DNA from: Rhodobacter huangdaonensis
GTDB lineage: Bacteria > Pseudomonadota > Alphaproteobacteria > Rhodobacterales > Rhodobacteraceae
DNA: 64,000 nucleotides
Reading direction: 5' to 3'
Assembly: GCF_004022465.1 (NCBI RefSeq)
Contig: NZ_SAVA01000005.1
Coordinates: 124,001 to 188,000, forward strand
Below, in pieces: positions 42,303 through 50,647 of the stretch. How positions within the stretch are numbered: the stretch's first letter is position 1; every line of letters begins with the position of its first letter. Made by a program: the position numbers and the translations under genes. The notes beneath the pieces are model-generated. The model was not told where the DNA came from. It did no database searches and worked only from the letters and a program-made list of their open reading frames with translations.

Positions 42303-42596
42303 TCAGGTCCAGTGCATCCCGCCGCGCCCGCCCAGCACCGCGCGTGCCAGGCCGATCTCCTGCGGCGCCACGCCCAGCGCCGCGGCGCAGTCGAGCACCC
42401 AGTCGTCACGTTGCGACAGGAAGTCAAGCACCGCACACAGGAAGGCCGGATCGGCGGCGGCGGCGCGCACCTGCGCCACATCCGCCCCGGAAGATGCGAG
42501 AAAAGCGTCGAAAAGTTCGTCCTGGGCGGCGAGCCAGCCGAGCGACCGAATCCCCGTGACCTGTGCTGCGTCGTGCTGCATGATGAATCGATCCAT
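42303..42596 (-). CDS. DUF3572 family protein
   Basis: 97 residues, mostly helical, of the DUF3572 family of small alphaproteobacterial proteins: SLGWLAAQDELFDAFLASSG, DPAFLCAVLDFLSQRDDWVLD. Function is unknown. It precedes the phosphatase gene by a few bases, so they are cotranscribed, and diverges from the PleD-like gene. The start is uncertain: ATG 42596 and ATG 42581 both lack a convincing ribosome site. The 78-base divergent gap with the PleD-like gene has an AT-rich stretch (TTGTTAACCTTTTTG) likely to hold promoters. Confidence 0.8.
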   Translation of the reverse strand: MDRFIMQHDAAQVTGIRSLGWLAAQDELFDAFLASSGADVAQVRAAAADPAFLCAVLDFLSQRDDWVLDCAAALGVAPQEIGLARAVLGGRGGMHWT

Positions 42597-42674
42597 CCCT
42601 TGAAAAGGGTTTGTTAACCTTTTTGTCCGAAATCAGGCAGACAGTCGAGCATAGCTGAAGGAGCGCACGGGGCC

Positions 42675-44087
42675 ATGGCAGGACGCATCCTGATCGTGGA
42701 CGATGTAGCGACCAACCGGATCGTTCTCAAGGTGAAGCTCTCCGCAGCGCGCTACGAGACGATGCAGGCCGGTTCGGGCGCCGAGGCTTTGCGCCTTGTC
42801 GGTCAATACGCGCCCGATCTGATCTTGCTCGACGTGCAGCTGCCGGACATGAGCGGGCTCGAGGTGCTGAGGCGGCTGAAGGCCGACCCGGCCACCGCCG
42901 CGATCCCGGTGCTGATGATCACCGCCTTCCCCGACCCGCGCACCCGCCTCGAGGCGCTGCGGGCCGGCGCCGCCGACCACCTGATGAAACCGCTCGACGA
43001 GCAGCTCCTGCTCGCCCGGCTGCGCAGCCTGCTGCGCCTGCGCGAGACCGAGCAGGAACTGACGCTGCGCGAGCGCACCTTCCGCGATCTCGGCTTCGCC
43101 GAGGGTCCCGCCCTCTTCGAGACCCGCTCCCGCATCGCCCTGATCGGCTGCACCCGGGACGAGGCGCGCAACTGGAAGCGCTGTCTTGCGCATCATCTGG
43201 GCACCGCCAGCGCCGTGGTGGTGGCGCGCGAAGATGCGCTCGGCAATGGCGCCGTGGCACAGGGCTATGACGCCTATGTGATCTCGGCCGATCTCGGTCG
43301 CCCGGGCGACGGGCTGCGACTGATGTCGGAGTTGCGCTCCCGCGCCCGCTCGCGCGATGCGGTGATCTGCATCGCGCTGCCCGAAGGCGCCAGCGACAGC
43401 GCAGCAATGGCGCTCGACCTTGGCGCCGCGGACCTTCTGCCCGAAGTGATGGGGGCCCCCTTCGCCGCGCAGGAGGCGGCCCTGCGGCTGGACCGCGCGC
43501 TTGCCCGCAAGCACCGGCACGAACGGCTGCGCGACCACCTGACCGACGGGCTGCGGCTGGCGATGACCGATCCGCTGACCGGGCTGCACAACCGCCGCTA
43601 CGCGATGTCGCAGCTGGCGCGGCTGGCCGAACGGGCGCGCAGCACCGGCCGGCCCTTCGCGGTGATGGCGCTCGACCTCGACCGCTTCAAGTCGGTGAAC
43701 GACACCTGGGGCCATGCGGCGGGGGATGCGGTTCTGGTCGAGGTGGCGCAGCGGCTGCGCGCCCAGCTGCGCCAGGTCGACCTGCTCGCCCGCATCGGCG
43801 GCGAGGAATTTCTGGTGGCGCTGCCCGAAACCGGGCCGGAGGCGGCACAGGCTTCGGCCGAACGGCTGTGCCAGGCGATTTCCGAGGCGCCGATCGAGCT
43901 GCCCGAGGGCGAGACCGAGCCGCGCGCGATCCAGATCACCGCCTCGATCGGCCTGGCGCTGTGCGATCCGCTTGCCGACAGCGCGCCCGTCGAGGCGCTG
44001 ATCGCCCGCGCCGACCGGGCGCTGCTCGGCTCGAAGGCCGGCGGGCGCAACCAGGTGCGCGTCTTCCGCCACGATGCTGCGGCCTGA
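42675..44087 (+). CDS. pleD: PleD-like diguanylate cyclase (REC-REC-GGDEF)
   Basis: 470 residues: an N-terminal receiver with phosphoacceptor D53 (DLILLDVQLPDMSG, then PLDEQL), a second receiver-like adapter (about 130-260) and a GGDEF domain with MALDLDRFKSVND and ARIGGEEF. An RQVD inhibitory site stands five residues before GGEEF. This architecture is that of Caulobacter PleD, which makes c-di-GMP at one pole after phosphorylation by PleC and DivJ. It is the second cyclase within 4 kb. The following gene is convergent. Confidence 0.94.
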   Translation: MAGRILIVDDVATNRIVLKVKLSAARYETMQAGSGAEALRLVGQYAPDLILLDVQLPDMSGLEVLRRLKADPATAAIPVLMITAFPDPRTRLEALRAGAADHLMKPLDEQLLLARLRSLLRLRETEQELTLRERTFRDLGFAEGPALFETRSRIALIGCTRDEARNWKRCLAHHLGTASAVVVAREDALGNGAVAQGYDAYVISADLGRPGDGLRLMSELRSRARSRDAVICIALPEGASDSAAMALDLGAADLLPEVMGAPFAAQEAALRLDRALARKHRHERLRDHLTDGLRLAMTDPLTGLHNRRYAMSQLARLAERARSTGRPFAVMALDLDRFKSVNDTWGHAAGDAVLVEVAQRLRAQLRQVDLLARIGGEEFLVALPETGPEAAQASAERLCQAISEAPIELPEGETEPRAIQITASIGLALCDPLADSAPVEALIARADRALLGSKAGGRNQVRVFRHDAAA

Positions 44088-44123
44088 GAGGCCCGGACCG
44101 CGGCCGCTGCCCGGCCGCCGCGC

Positions 44124-44669
44124 TCACTCCTCCGGAGGCGGCGGCGGCGGCATCTGCCGGCCGTCCCCCGGCGGGCCGATGCGGCGATCCATCCGCTCGG
44201 TGCGCTCGCGCAGCCGTTCGGCATAGGCGCGACGGTCCGCGGGCGTCATTGTCTCGAGCCGGTCGAGCATCACCTGCTCGCCGAGCTCCATCCGCCGCAG
44301 CGTGCGCGCCCGCATCCCGGCAAGCGCGTCGCGCACCGCCGCCTCGTCCCAGGGATCGGCACTCAGCGCCGCAATCAGCCGGTCCATGTCGGCGCGAAAG
44401 GCCTTGCGCATGGAGCCGAAATCGGTCCCCGAACGCTCGGCCGCGCGGCGCATCGCGTCACGATCCTCGCGCGAGAAGGCATCGCCCAGCGGGCCGAGGG
44501 TGACGTCGCCCACCGGCGGCCGCGGCGGGTGCCGCTCGGTGGCCAGAAAGCCGCCGACGACAACCCCGGCCACCAGCAGGTTCAGCGTGACCGAGAGGAT
44601 GAAGACCGCCTTGACCCAGCCCTTCATCGCCGGCTTCTGGCCGCCCACAGAGGTATTCGCTTCCGTCAT
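44124..44669 (-). CDS. Periplasmic heavy-metal-sensor-like protein (CnrX/CpxP fold)
   Basis: 181 residues: a short cytoplasmic N-terminus, one membrane helix (about 19-42, AVFILSVTLNLLVAGVVVGG), then an all-helical periplasmic domain ending in DRLETMTPADRRAYAERL, the LTxxxR-like signature of the Metal_resist/CpxP group, and a Pro/Glu tail. CnrX binds Co/Ni through several His; here the periplasmic part has only one His (H47), so metal binding by that route is unlikely. I chose the ATG at 44669, after GAGGAGGG. It is the last gene after the sigma factor and the TM protein gene. Confidence 0.8.
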   Translation of the reverse strand: MTEANTSVGGQKPAMKGWVKAVFILSVTLNLLVAGVVVGGFLATERHPPRPPVGDVTLGPLGDAFSREDRDAMRRAAERSGTDFGSMRKAFRADMDRLIAALSADPWDEAAVRDALAGMRARTLRRMELGEQVMLDRLETMTPADRRAYAERLRERTERMDRRIGPPGDGRQMPPPPPPEE

Positions 44670-44686
44670 CGTGCCCTCCTCGCCCT

Positions 44687-45070
44687 TCATTCCGCCGCCA
44701 GGGCAAGGATATCGCCATCGGCAAGCAGCGCGCTCGCCGTCGCGGTCTCGGTCGTCGTCGCATAGCCCGCGACCTGGGCGACCGTGTCCGAGCCCGCAAA
44801 GCCGATCCAGACGCCTGCCACCGCCGCCGTCGCCATGCCGCCGATCCCGCCCCAGCCCCCGAGCAGCGCAAGCAGCATGCCCAGCCCGCCGGGCCGCACG
44901 CCACGCCGCACCGCGGGCTGCACCGGTGCGGCGCAAAAGCCCGCCTGCACCCCCTCGGCCTGTGCGAGAATCCGGCCCAGGAACACCGCCGACGGCTCGG
45001 GCGCGCTCTGCCGCGCCTCGGCGAAGAAGAGATCCAGCGCCGTGTCATCGTCCTTGCGCATCTCAGTCAT
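44687..45070 (-). CDS. One-TM protein, putative anti-sigma partner
   Basis: 127 residues: an acidic N-terminal ~25 residues (MTEMRKDDDTALDLFFAE), a linker with RILAQAEGV, and one strong membrane helix (about 75-100, GMLLALLGGWGGIGGMATAA) followed by a short periplasmic tail. No known anti-sigma fold motif is clear, but the position, overlapping the sigma factor gene by eight bases and followed by a CnrX-like sensor, is that of CnrY-type anti-sigma proteins. GGGG lies seven bases before the chosen ATG at 45070. Confidence 0.65.
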   Translation of the reverse strand: MTEMRKDDDTALDLFFAEARQSAPEPSAVFLGRILAQAEGVQAGFCAAPVQPAVRRGVRPGGLGMLLALLGGWGGIGGMATAAVAGVWIGFAGSDTVAQVAGYATTTETATASALLADGDILALAAE

Positions 45071-45647
45071 GGCCATACCCCAGTTCCTCTCGCCGGCCGG
45101 CCAGGATCGCCGCCAGCGCCCGCTTTCCACGGGCCGTCAAGCTTTCTACGGCCTCCACGCCGATTTCCATCGCTGCCGAGATCTCGGGATTCGACAGCCC
45201 TTCGAGATGGCGCAGCACCACCGCCTGGCGCTGTCGCGCCGGCAGCTGCGCCAGCGCCGCCTCGAGCGCCGCCGCGCGATCCCCGTCGATCATCTGCTCG
45301 ACCGCCGAAGCGGCGCAGTCGGGCAGCTCGGGCGCCTCGTCGAGGCCGATGCCCCTGCGCCGGCGCAGCCGGTCGGTCGCCAGATTCGTCACCACCCGGT
45401 AAAGCCAGGTCGTAACCTTCGCCTCGCCCGTCCGCCACTCGGGGGCAATCTTCCAAAGCCGCAGCAGGGCTTCCTGCGCCAGATCCTCGGCCTCGGCCCG
45501 GTCGCCCAGCATCCGCTGCGCGACCCGGAAGGCCAGCGGGCCCATCCGCAACGTCAACAGGCGCGCAGCCGCCCGGTCCCCATTGCCATAGAGGACCAGC
45601 AAGGTCTCGTCCGAGACATCATCCAGCGCGTCGAGTGCCATGTTCAT
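45063..45647 (-). CDS. ECF-type RNA polymerase sigma factor
   Basis: 194 residues with the two-domain ECF layout. Region 2 (about 24-95) has RMLGDRAEAEDLAQEALLRLWK and VTTWLYRVVTNLATDRLRRRR; region 4 (about 130-185) has ALAQLPARQRQAVVLRHLEGLSNPEISAAM, a helix-turn-helix for the -35 element. It resembles the group of extracytoplasmic-function sigmas controlled by membrane-bound anti-sigma proteins. The next gene overlaps by eight bases. GGGGA precedes the ATG; MALDAL six bases later is an alternative start. Confidence 0.95.
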   Translation of the reverse strand: MNMALDALDDVSDETLLVLYGNGDRAAARLLTLRMGPLAFRVAQRMLGDRAEAEDLAQEALLRLWKIAPEWRTGEAKVTTWLYRVVTNLATDRLRRRRGIGLDEAPELPDCAASAVEQMIDGDRAAALEAALAQLPARQRQAVVLRHLEGLSNPEISAAMEIGVEAVESLTARGKRALAAILAGRREELGYGHD

Positions 45648-45699
45648 GCTTCCCCACGCCTAGCGTGAAACCATGACCTGCGCAATTTCCGTCAGGCCT

Positions 45700-45726
45700 C
45701 CGGCCCCGGGTCAGCCCCGGGGCCGG
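45700..45726 (-). terminator. Hairpin between the EF-hand gene and the sigma factor gene
   Basis: A perfect 11-bp stem CCGGCCCCGGG / CCCGGGGCCGG with a five-base loop lies 14 bases after the EF-hand gene stop codon and before the sigma gene on the same strand. No T tract follows; it is probably a terminator or attenuator that separates the two. Confidence 0.6.
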
Positions 45727-45740
45727 GGATTTCGTGCCGC

Positions 45741-46538
45741 TCAGTTGTCCTGCTGCGGCATCCAGCGCGGGCCGCTGCCGTCGCGCGGGCCGTTCTGCCC
45801 GCCCATCATGCCGCCCCGGCCACCCCAGTCGCCGCGACCGCCGCGCAGGTCGCAATCATAGCCGCCGCGGCCCATGCGCTCGCCCCGCAGCCCGATCCGG
45901 CCCTGCCCCGGCTGCATCATCGGCCGCGCCGCCGCAAGCTCGTCGTCGCTCAGCACGCCGTCGTTATTGGCATCGAAACGCTCGAACATCCGGCTGGGTG
46001 CCGGCGGCATCGCCAGTTCCGCGGCCGAGAGCATGCCATCGCCATCGGTGTCGAGCGCCTCGATCCGCGCCTTCACCCGGGCCTCGACGCGGGTCTGGAT
46101 CCGGCGCATCTCGCCCGCCACCAGCTCGTCGGCGCTGAGCTTGCCGTCGCCGTTCGCATCGAGCGCCGCGGCCTCGGCCTTGCGGCCCGCCTGGATCTCG
46201 TCGAGGCTGATCTTGCCGTCGCCGTTCGCGTCGAACCGCTTCAGGTCGATGCGCGGCCAGGCCCCGCCCAGCGGCGCGTCATCGGCCATCATCGGCCCGC
46301 CCTGCCCGCCCGGACCATAGCCCTGCCCCATCATCGGGCCCTGACCGGGGCCGCCATTGCCCATCATCGGGCCATTGCCGTTGCCCGGCCCCATCGGACC
46401 CTGCCCGACCGGGCCGGTGCCGTCCTGCACCCGGGCCTGCGGCGTGGGCGATTGCTGCGCCATGACCGGCACCGCGGCACCAAGCGCCACACCGGCGAGA
46501 AGCCCGGCCAGGATCGTCGTCTTGAACATCGGTTTCAT
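45741..46538 (-). CDS. Secreted protein with four EF-hand loops and a Met/Gly-rich segment
   Basis: 265 residues with a signal peptide (about 1-27, ending VMAQQ). A low-complexity segment of repeated PMMGxGGPGQG-type units (about 45-90) is followed by four canonical EF-hand loops: DANGDGKISLDE, DANGDGKLSADE, DTDGDGMLSAAE and DANNDGVLSDDE, all with the D-x-D/N-x-D/N-G pattern that binds Ca2+. A Gly/Arg-rich tail (GGYDCDLRGGRGDWGG) closes it. AGGAG precedes the ATG. It lies upstream of the ECF sigma factor in the same direction and may be a periplasmic calcium or metal buffer. Confidence 0.85.
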   Translation of the reverse strand: MKPMFKTTILAGLLAGVALGAAVPVMAQQSPTPQARVQDGTGPVGQGPMGPGNGNGPMMGNGGPGQGPMMGQGYGPGGQGGPMMADDAPLGGAWPRIDLKRFDANGDGKISLDEIQAGRKAEAAALDANGDGKLSADELVAGEMRRIQTRVEARVKARIEALDTDGDGMLSAAELAMPPAPSRMFERFDANNDGVLSDDELAAARPMMQPGQGRIGLRGERMGRGGYDCDLRGGRGDWGGRGGMMGGQNGPRDGSGPRWMPQQDN

Positions 46539-46728
46539 CTCTCTCTCCTGCTTTCGCACGCGACCCTCTCTCCCGGCCGCCGATACCAGACAAACGCCGC
46601 AGCCCCGCGGTTCCGTCGCCGCTCGCGCATCCGTGACCACGCCCGCCCCGACGGGGCGCCGACATTCGCGCTTCCCCGCACGCCGCTTTCAGCCGATAAC
46701 GGAGAAAACGCGGAGGGGAGGACGCGCG

Positions 46729-47127
46729 ATGGAGACCTTTATCGAGGAAGACGACCGGCCGCTCGGCCGTGCGATCGCGCGGGGGCTGCTGTGCCGTTGC
46801 CCGGCCTGCGGGCAGGGCCGGCTGCTCACGGGCTATCTGACGGTGCGTCCCGCCTGCCCCGCCTGCGGCGAGGATTTCACCGCGCAGCGCGCCGATGACG
46901 GACCGGCCTATCTGACGATCCTGATCGTCGGGCATCTGATGGCGCCGATGATCCTGTGGGTCTTCATCGCCTTCCGGCCGCCGCCACTGGTGATGATCGC
47001 GATCTTCGCCACCGGCTGCGTGGCGCTGTCGCTGGCGCTCTTGCCGCGGATGAAGGGAATGATGGTCGCGATCCAGTGGTCGCGGCGGATGCACGGATTC
47101 GGAGAGGAAGAGCCCAACCATGACTGA
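46729..47127 (+). CDS. DUF983 family membrane protein
   Basis: 132 residues. A rubredoxin-like zinc-ribbon start (CRCPACGQGRLLTG, then CPACGEDF) gives four paired cysteines, then RADDGPAYLTILIVGH and two membrane helices (about 60-80 and 84-106), a pattern typical of the DUF983 family. The family is often near cytochrome oxidase genes but has no firm function. GGAGG lies upstream of the ATG. The Nudix gene overlaps by eight bases. Confidence 0.88.
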   Translation: METFIEEDDRPLGRAIARGLLCRCPACGQGRLLTGYLTVRPACPACGEDFTAQRADDGPAYLTILIVGHLMAPMILWVFIAFRPPPLVMIAIFATGCVALSLALLPRMKGMMVAIQWSRRMHGFGEEEPNHD

Positions 47128-47842
47128 GACCGCCGCCGAACAGCCCGCCGAACAGCCCGTCGACAAGACCGCCCTGCGCGATGCGGCAACAGTGCTCGTC
47201 GTGCGCCGCGACGCGCCCGGCGGGCCCGCGGTGCTGATGGGGATGCGCGGCGCGGGGGCGGCCTTCATGCCGTCGAAATACGTCTTCCCGGGCGGCGCCC
47301 TCGACCGCGGCGATGCCACCATCGCGCTTGCCGCGCCGCTGCCCGAGGCCTCGGCGCGCCGGCTGACGCTGAATGCCCCCGCGGGCATCGGCCCGGCCCT
47401 CGCCGTCGCCGCGATCCGCGAGCTGTGGGAAGAGACCGGCCTCGTCCTCGGCACGCCGGGGCGCTGGAGCGGCGATGTGCCCACCGACTGGCAGGGCTTT
47501 GCCGAGACCGGCCACCTGCCCTCGGCCGCGGCACTCAGCTTCGTCTTCCGCGCGATCACCCCACCCGGCCGGCCGCGCCGCTTCGACGCACGCTTCTTCC
47601 TCGTCGATGCAGCGCAGATCGCCTCGGACCCCGACGATTTCTCGCGCGCCTGCGACGAGCTGAGCCACCTGCACTGGGTGCCGATGGCCGAGGCGCGGCA
47701 GCTGAACCTGCCGTTCATCACCGAGGTCGTTCTGGCCGAGGTGCAGGCGCATCTGGCCGAGACCGCGGGCGGGCGGGCGCCGCTCGCGGTGCCGTTCTTT
47801 GACAACCGCGGGCCGCGCTCGGTCTTTGCGCGCCTCGACTAG
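47120..47842 (+). CDS. Nudix hydrolase
   Basis: 240 residues with an extended Nudix box: VFPGGALDRGD starts it, and AIRELWEETGLVL supplies the REUxEExGU residues that bind metal, with an insertion between the two halves. The family includes ADP-ribose and CoA pyrophosphohydrolases; the substrate is not decidable. The start overlaps DUF983. The stop codon TAG shares bases with the convergent exporter gene's stop (CTAG). Confidence 0.87.
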   Translation: MTETAAEQPAEQPVDKTALRDAATVLVVRRDAPGGPAVLMGMRGAGAAFMPSKYVFPGGALDRGDATIALAAPLPEASARRLTLNAPAGIGPALAVAAIRELWEETGLVLGTPGRWSGDVPTDWQGFAETGHLPSAAALSFVFRAITPPGRPRRFDARFFLVDAAQIASDPDDFSRACDELSHLHWVPMAEARQLNLPFITEVVLAEVQAHLAETAGGRAPLAVPFFDNRGPRSVFARLD

Positions 47843-48720
47843 CGGCCCGTCAGCACCAGAAGCAGCAGCGAGCCGATGACGAGGGCGATCCCCGCGCCCT
47901 CGCGCGCGCTCAGCCGCTCGCGGAAGACCAGCGCCGAGACGAGCAGGGTGAAGACGATCTCGACCTGGCCGAAGGCGCGGACATAGGCGGCGTTTTGCAG
48001 CGCGAAGGCGGTGAACCAGCCGGCCGAGCCCGCCACCCCCGTCACCCCGACCCAGACGGTGCGGTGCCAGGCGCCGACCACCCGGCCCAGCTCTCCGGGT
48101 TCGCGCAGCCGCAGATAGAGCGCCATGCCAAGCGCCTGCACCGTGGTGACGCAGGCGAGCGTGACGACGGCGCGAGCAAAGGCCGCCGCCGGCATCAGCT
48201 CGAGCGTGGCGCCGCGGTAGAAGATCGAGCTGAGGCCAAAGAGCCCGCCCGCAAGGACGCCATAGACCGTGGCGCGCGGCGAGAACCCGCCCTTCGGCGC
48301 GCGCGACAAAAGCAGCACGCCGCACAGCCCGATGGCGATCGCAAGCCAGCCGGGCCCGCTCACCCCCTCGCCGAGGATCAGCGCCGAGAACAGCGCGACC
48401 TGCACCGTCTCGGTCTTGGTGAAGGCGACGCCGACGGCAAAGTTGCGCAGCTGGAACAGCGCCACGGTGAGGAAGGTGCCCGCCACCTGCGCCGCGCCGC
48501 CAAGCGCGACGAAGGCGGCAAAGCGGCCGCCCGGCAGCGGCACCGGCCCGCTCAGCGCGAGCGTCAGCACCGCCGCAACGACCGCGATCGGCGCGCCGAA
48601 GAGGAAGCGCGAGAAGGTCGCGCCGCCGGTCGAAAGCCCCCCGCCCGCCAGCCGCTTTTGCAGCATGAAGCGCGCCGTCTGCACCGCCGCCGCGGCAAGC
48701 GTCACCCAGATCCAGAGCAT
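47839..48720 (-). CDS. EamA/DMT-family transporter
   Basis: 293 residues with ten membrane helices in two EamA repeats (FLFGAPIAVVAAVLTLALSG, FLTVALFQLRNFAVGVAFTKTE in the first half; LLVSALVFRERLSAREGAGIALVIGS in the second). DMT exporters carry amino acids, nucleosides or other metabolites; the substrate is unknown. Its start shares one base with the stop codon of the upstream lipoprotein gene (TGATG), so the two are translationally coupled. Confidence 0.87.
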   Translation of the reverse strand: MLWIWVTLAAAAVQTARFMLQKRLAGGGLSTGGATFSRFLFGAPIAVVAAVLTLALSGPVPLPGGRFAAFVALGGAAQVAGTFLTVALFQLRNFAVGVAFTKTETVQVALFSALILGEGVSGPGWLAIAIGLCGVLLLSRAPKGGFSPRATVYGVLAGGLFGLSSIFYRGATLELMPAAAFARAVVTLACVTTVQALGMALYLRLREPGELGRVVGAWHRTVWVGVTGVAGSAGWFTAFALQNAAYVRAFGQVEIVFTLLVSALVFRERLSAREGAGIALVIGSLLLLVLTGR

Positions 48721-49220
48721 CAGCGGCCGATCCGCCGGGTGTCGTAGCTGTTGAAGTCGAGAACCTCATGCGCCGCGGTCATCAGATCGCCCCGCCCCGG
48801 CATCTCGCGCACCAGCACCTGGCCGAAGTGACCGGACGGCGTGCCCAGCACCGCGATACGGTAATCCTGATCGACCCAGAGCAGCCAGACCGGCTCCTTG
48901 CCGAAGGCCTCGGTCGGGGTGAACCGCGCGCCGGGCCCGGTCATCGCAAGCCGCCCCTCGAGCCGGCGCGGCTTGGTGCCCGAGCAGTCCACGCCCGACA
49001 GCGCATAGCCGGTGCCGGTCCAGGCCCAGTCCTGCCTTGCCCCGGCGCAGCCCGGAACGCCGCTTTGCGCGACATGCCAGGTGCCGCCGAAGCGCGCCGG
49101 ATCGAAGATCACGGCGGAAGAGATCCAGCCCTTCGGATCGCGCAGCGACACGGGTTCGGGGGCAGGTTTCGCCGCACAGGCGGCAAGGGCCAGCAGCGCG
49201 GCCCAGATCAGTTGACGCAT
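48720..49220 (-). CDS. Lipocalin-like lipoprotein
   Basis: 166 residues. A lipoprotein signal with lipobox LAAC (Cys15) is followed by a lipocalin-type start FGGTWHVAQSGVPGC, the G-x-W motif, and WLLWVDQDYRIAVLGTPSG, characteristic of Blc-like bacterial lipocalins that bind fatty acyl or lysophospholipid ligands at the outer membrane. Two cysteines after the G-x-W motif may form a disulphide. It lies between a small Cys-rich lipoprotein gene (13-base overlap) and the DMT exporter. Confidence 0.75.
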   Translation of the reverse strand: MRQLIWAALLALAACAAKPAPEPVSLRDPKGWISSAVIFDPARFGGTWHVAQSGVPGCAGARQDWAWTGTGYALSGVDCSGTKPRRLEGRLAMTGPGARFTPTEAFGKEPVWLLWVDQDYRIAVLGTPSGHFGQVLVREMPGRGDLMTAAHEVLDFNSYDTRRIGR

Positions 49221-49555
49221 TCGGTCACACGCAATCCCACGGAGGTGATGATATCATTGCAGCCGGTGAGCGGGGTCACCGGCGCACAGGTCTGGGAGCG
49301 CGCAAGGCACGCCCCCTGGCAGTCGGAGGCGGTGCGGCAGGCCTTGCCGTTGTCGCGGGTGCGGGTCGCGCAGAGCTGCGCATCGCCACGGCTGATCCAG
49401 TCGCCGCCGCGCTTGACGCAGGCCGCCCGTTCCAGCGCGACCTTCGCCTCGCCCACCGGCGGCAGCGGCGCTGCGGCGCGCTCGCCCCCGGGTTTGCAGG
49501 CGGCAAGCAGAAGAAGCGCCAGCGCCGCCAGCTCAGAACGGCATCGGATGCGCAT
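49208..49555 (-). CDS. Small cysteine-rich lipoprotein
   Basis: 115 residues. Lipobox LAAC at Cys20 (signal ALALLLLAACKPGGE). The mature part has eight cysteines in the order CVKRGGDW, LCATRTRDNGKACRTASDCQGACLARSQTC, and GCND...TECVN, consistent with four disulphides. I do not recognise a named family. It overlaps the aldo/keto reductase gene by 23 bases upstream and the lipocalin-like gene by 13 bases downstream, so all three are translated from one message. Confidence 0.7.
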   Translation of the reverse strand: MRIRCRSELAALALLLLAACKPGGERAAAPLPPVGEAKVALERAACVKRGGDWISRGDAQLCATRTRDNGKACRTASDCQGACLARSQTCAPVTPLTGCNDIITSVGLRVTECVN

Positions 49556-50579
49556 GATGCACCCTTTCGATCGCTGTCAGCACCTCGGCCGGCAGCACCG
49601 TCCCGGCGGCATCAAGCGACTTGTCGAGCTGTTCGACCGAGGTCGCGCCGATGATCGGCACCACCGGGAAGGGCCGGCCCATCACCCAGGCGATCGCCAT
49701 CGTCACCGGATCAAGCCCCGCCTCGCGCGCGATGTCGACGTAGAGATCGGCAATCTCGAAGGCACGCGCATTCGAGCGCCCGCCGAGCTCGCGCACGATC
49801 GACCGGCGCGAGCCCGCCGGCACGGCGCCGCCCGAGTATTTGCCGCTCAGCATCCCCACCGCGAGCGGCGAATAGGCGAGCAGCGTCACCGCCTCGTGCA
49901 CGCCGACCTCGGCCATGTCGAGGTCGTAAAGCCGGCACATCAGCGAATATTCGTTCTGGATCGTGGCAACGCGCGGCCCGTGGCCCTCGCCCGCCAGCCG
50001 CAGCCATTCCGCGGTGCCCCAGGCGCTTTCGTTCGACAGGCCGAAATGGCGGATCTTGCCTTCCGCCACCAGCGCCTGAAGCGTTTCGAGACAGGCGATC
50101 ATGTCGGCCTCGATCGCCGCTTTCGACGGCTGTCTGGCGGCGTTGAAGCCCCAGTTCTGGCGGAAGTGATAGCTGCCGCGGTTCGGCCAGTGGAACTGGT
50201 AGACGTCGATATACTCGGTCTGCAGGCGGCGCAGGCTGCCCTCGATCGCGGTGCGGATCGAGGCGGGGGTGATCGGGTCGCCGTCGCGCACCGCCTTCAG
50301 CCCGATGCCCGAGACCTTGCTCGCCAGCACCACTTCATCGCGCCGGCCGGTCTTCGCGAACCAGCTGCCGATGATTTCCTCGGTGCGGCCGACGGTCTCG
50401 GCGCTGACCGGGTTGACCGGATACATCTCGGCGGTGTCGATGAAGGTGACGCCGCGGTCGAGCGCGCGGTCGATCTGGGCGTGGCCCTCGGCCTCGGTGT
50501 TCTGCGTGCCCCAGGTCATCGAGCCAAGGCAGATTTCCGACACCATCACCCCGGTCCGGCCCAGTTCCAGCTTGCGCAT
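49533..50579 (-). CDS. Aldo/keto reductase (Tas-like)
   Basis: 348-residue NADPH-dependent oxidoreductase with a TIM barrel. FIDTAEMYPVNPVSAETVGRTEEIIG carries the catalytic Asp/Tyr pair, the catalytic Lys is in VLASKVSG, the His in YQFHWPNRGS, and the cofactor loop includes IIGATSVEQL. It is most similar in pattern to E. coli Tas. I chose the ATG at 50579, following AGGAG. Substrate unknown. It begins the reductase-lipoprotein-lipocalin-exporter run of overlapping genes. Confidence 0.9.
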   Translation of the reverse strand: MRKLELGRTGVMVSEICLGSMTWGTQNTEAEGHAQIDRALDRGVTFIDTAEMYPVNPVSAETVGRTEEIIGSWFAKTGRRDEVVLASKVSGIGLKAVRDGDPITPASIRTAIEGSLRRLQTEYIDVYQFHWPNRGSYHFRQNWGFNAARQPSKAAIEADMIACLETLQALVAEGKIRHFGLSNESAWGTAEWLRLAGEGHGPRVATIQNEYSLMCRLYDLDMAEVGVHEAVTLLAYSPLAVGMLSGKYSGGAVPAGSRRSIVRELGGRSNARAFEIADLYVDIAREAGLDPVTMAIAWVMGRPFPVVPIIGATSVEQLDKSLDAAGTVLPAEVLTAIERVHHAHPMPF

Positions 50580-50647
50580 CTTGTTCTCCTGCTTGCCCTC
50601 GTTCGCGGGCGCGACCGTGCCACAGTGCGCCTGCAGAGAAAAGGGCC

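Noticed and set aside
44124..45647. Direct naming as cnrYXH cobalt-nickel resistance
   Set aside because: The sensor has a single His and no CnrX metal site, and no Cnr efflux genes are present. Only the gene arrangement is similar.
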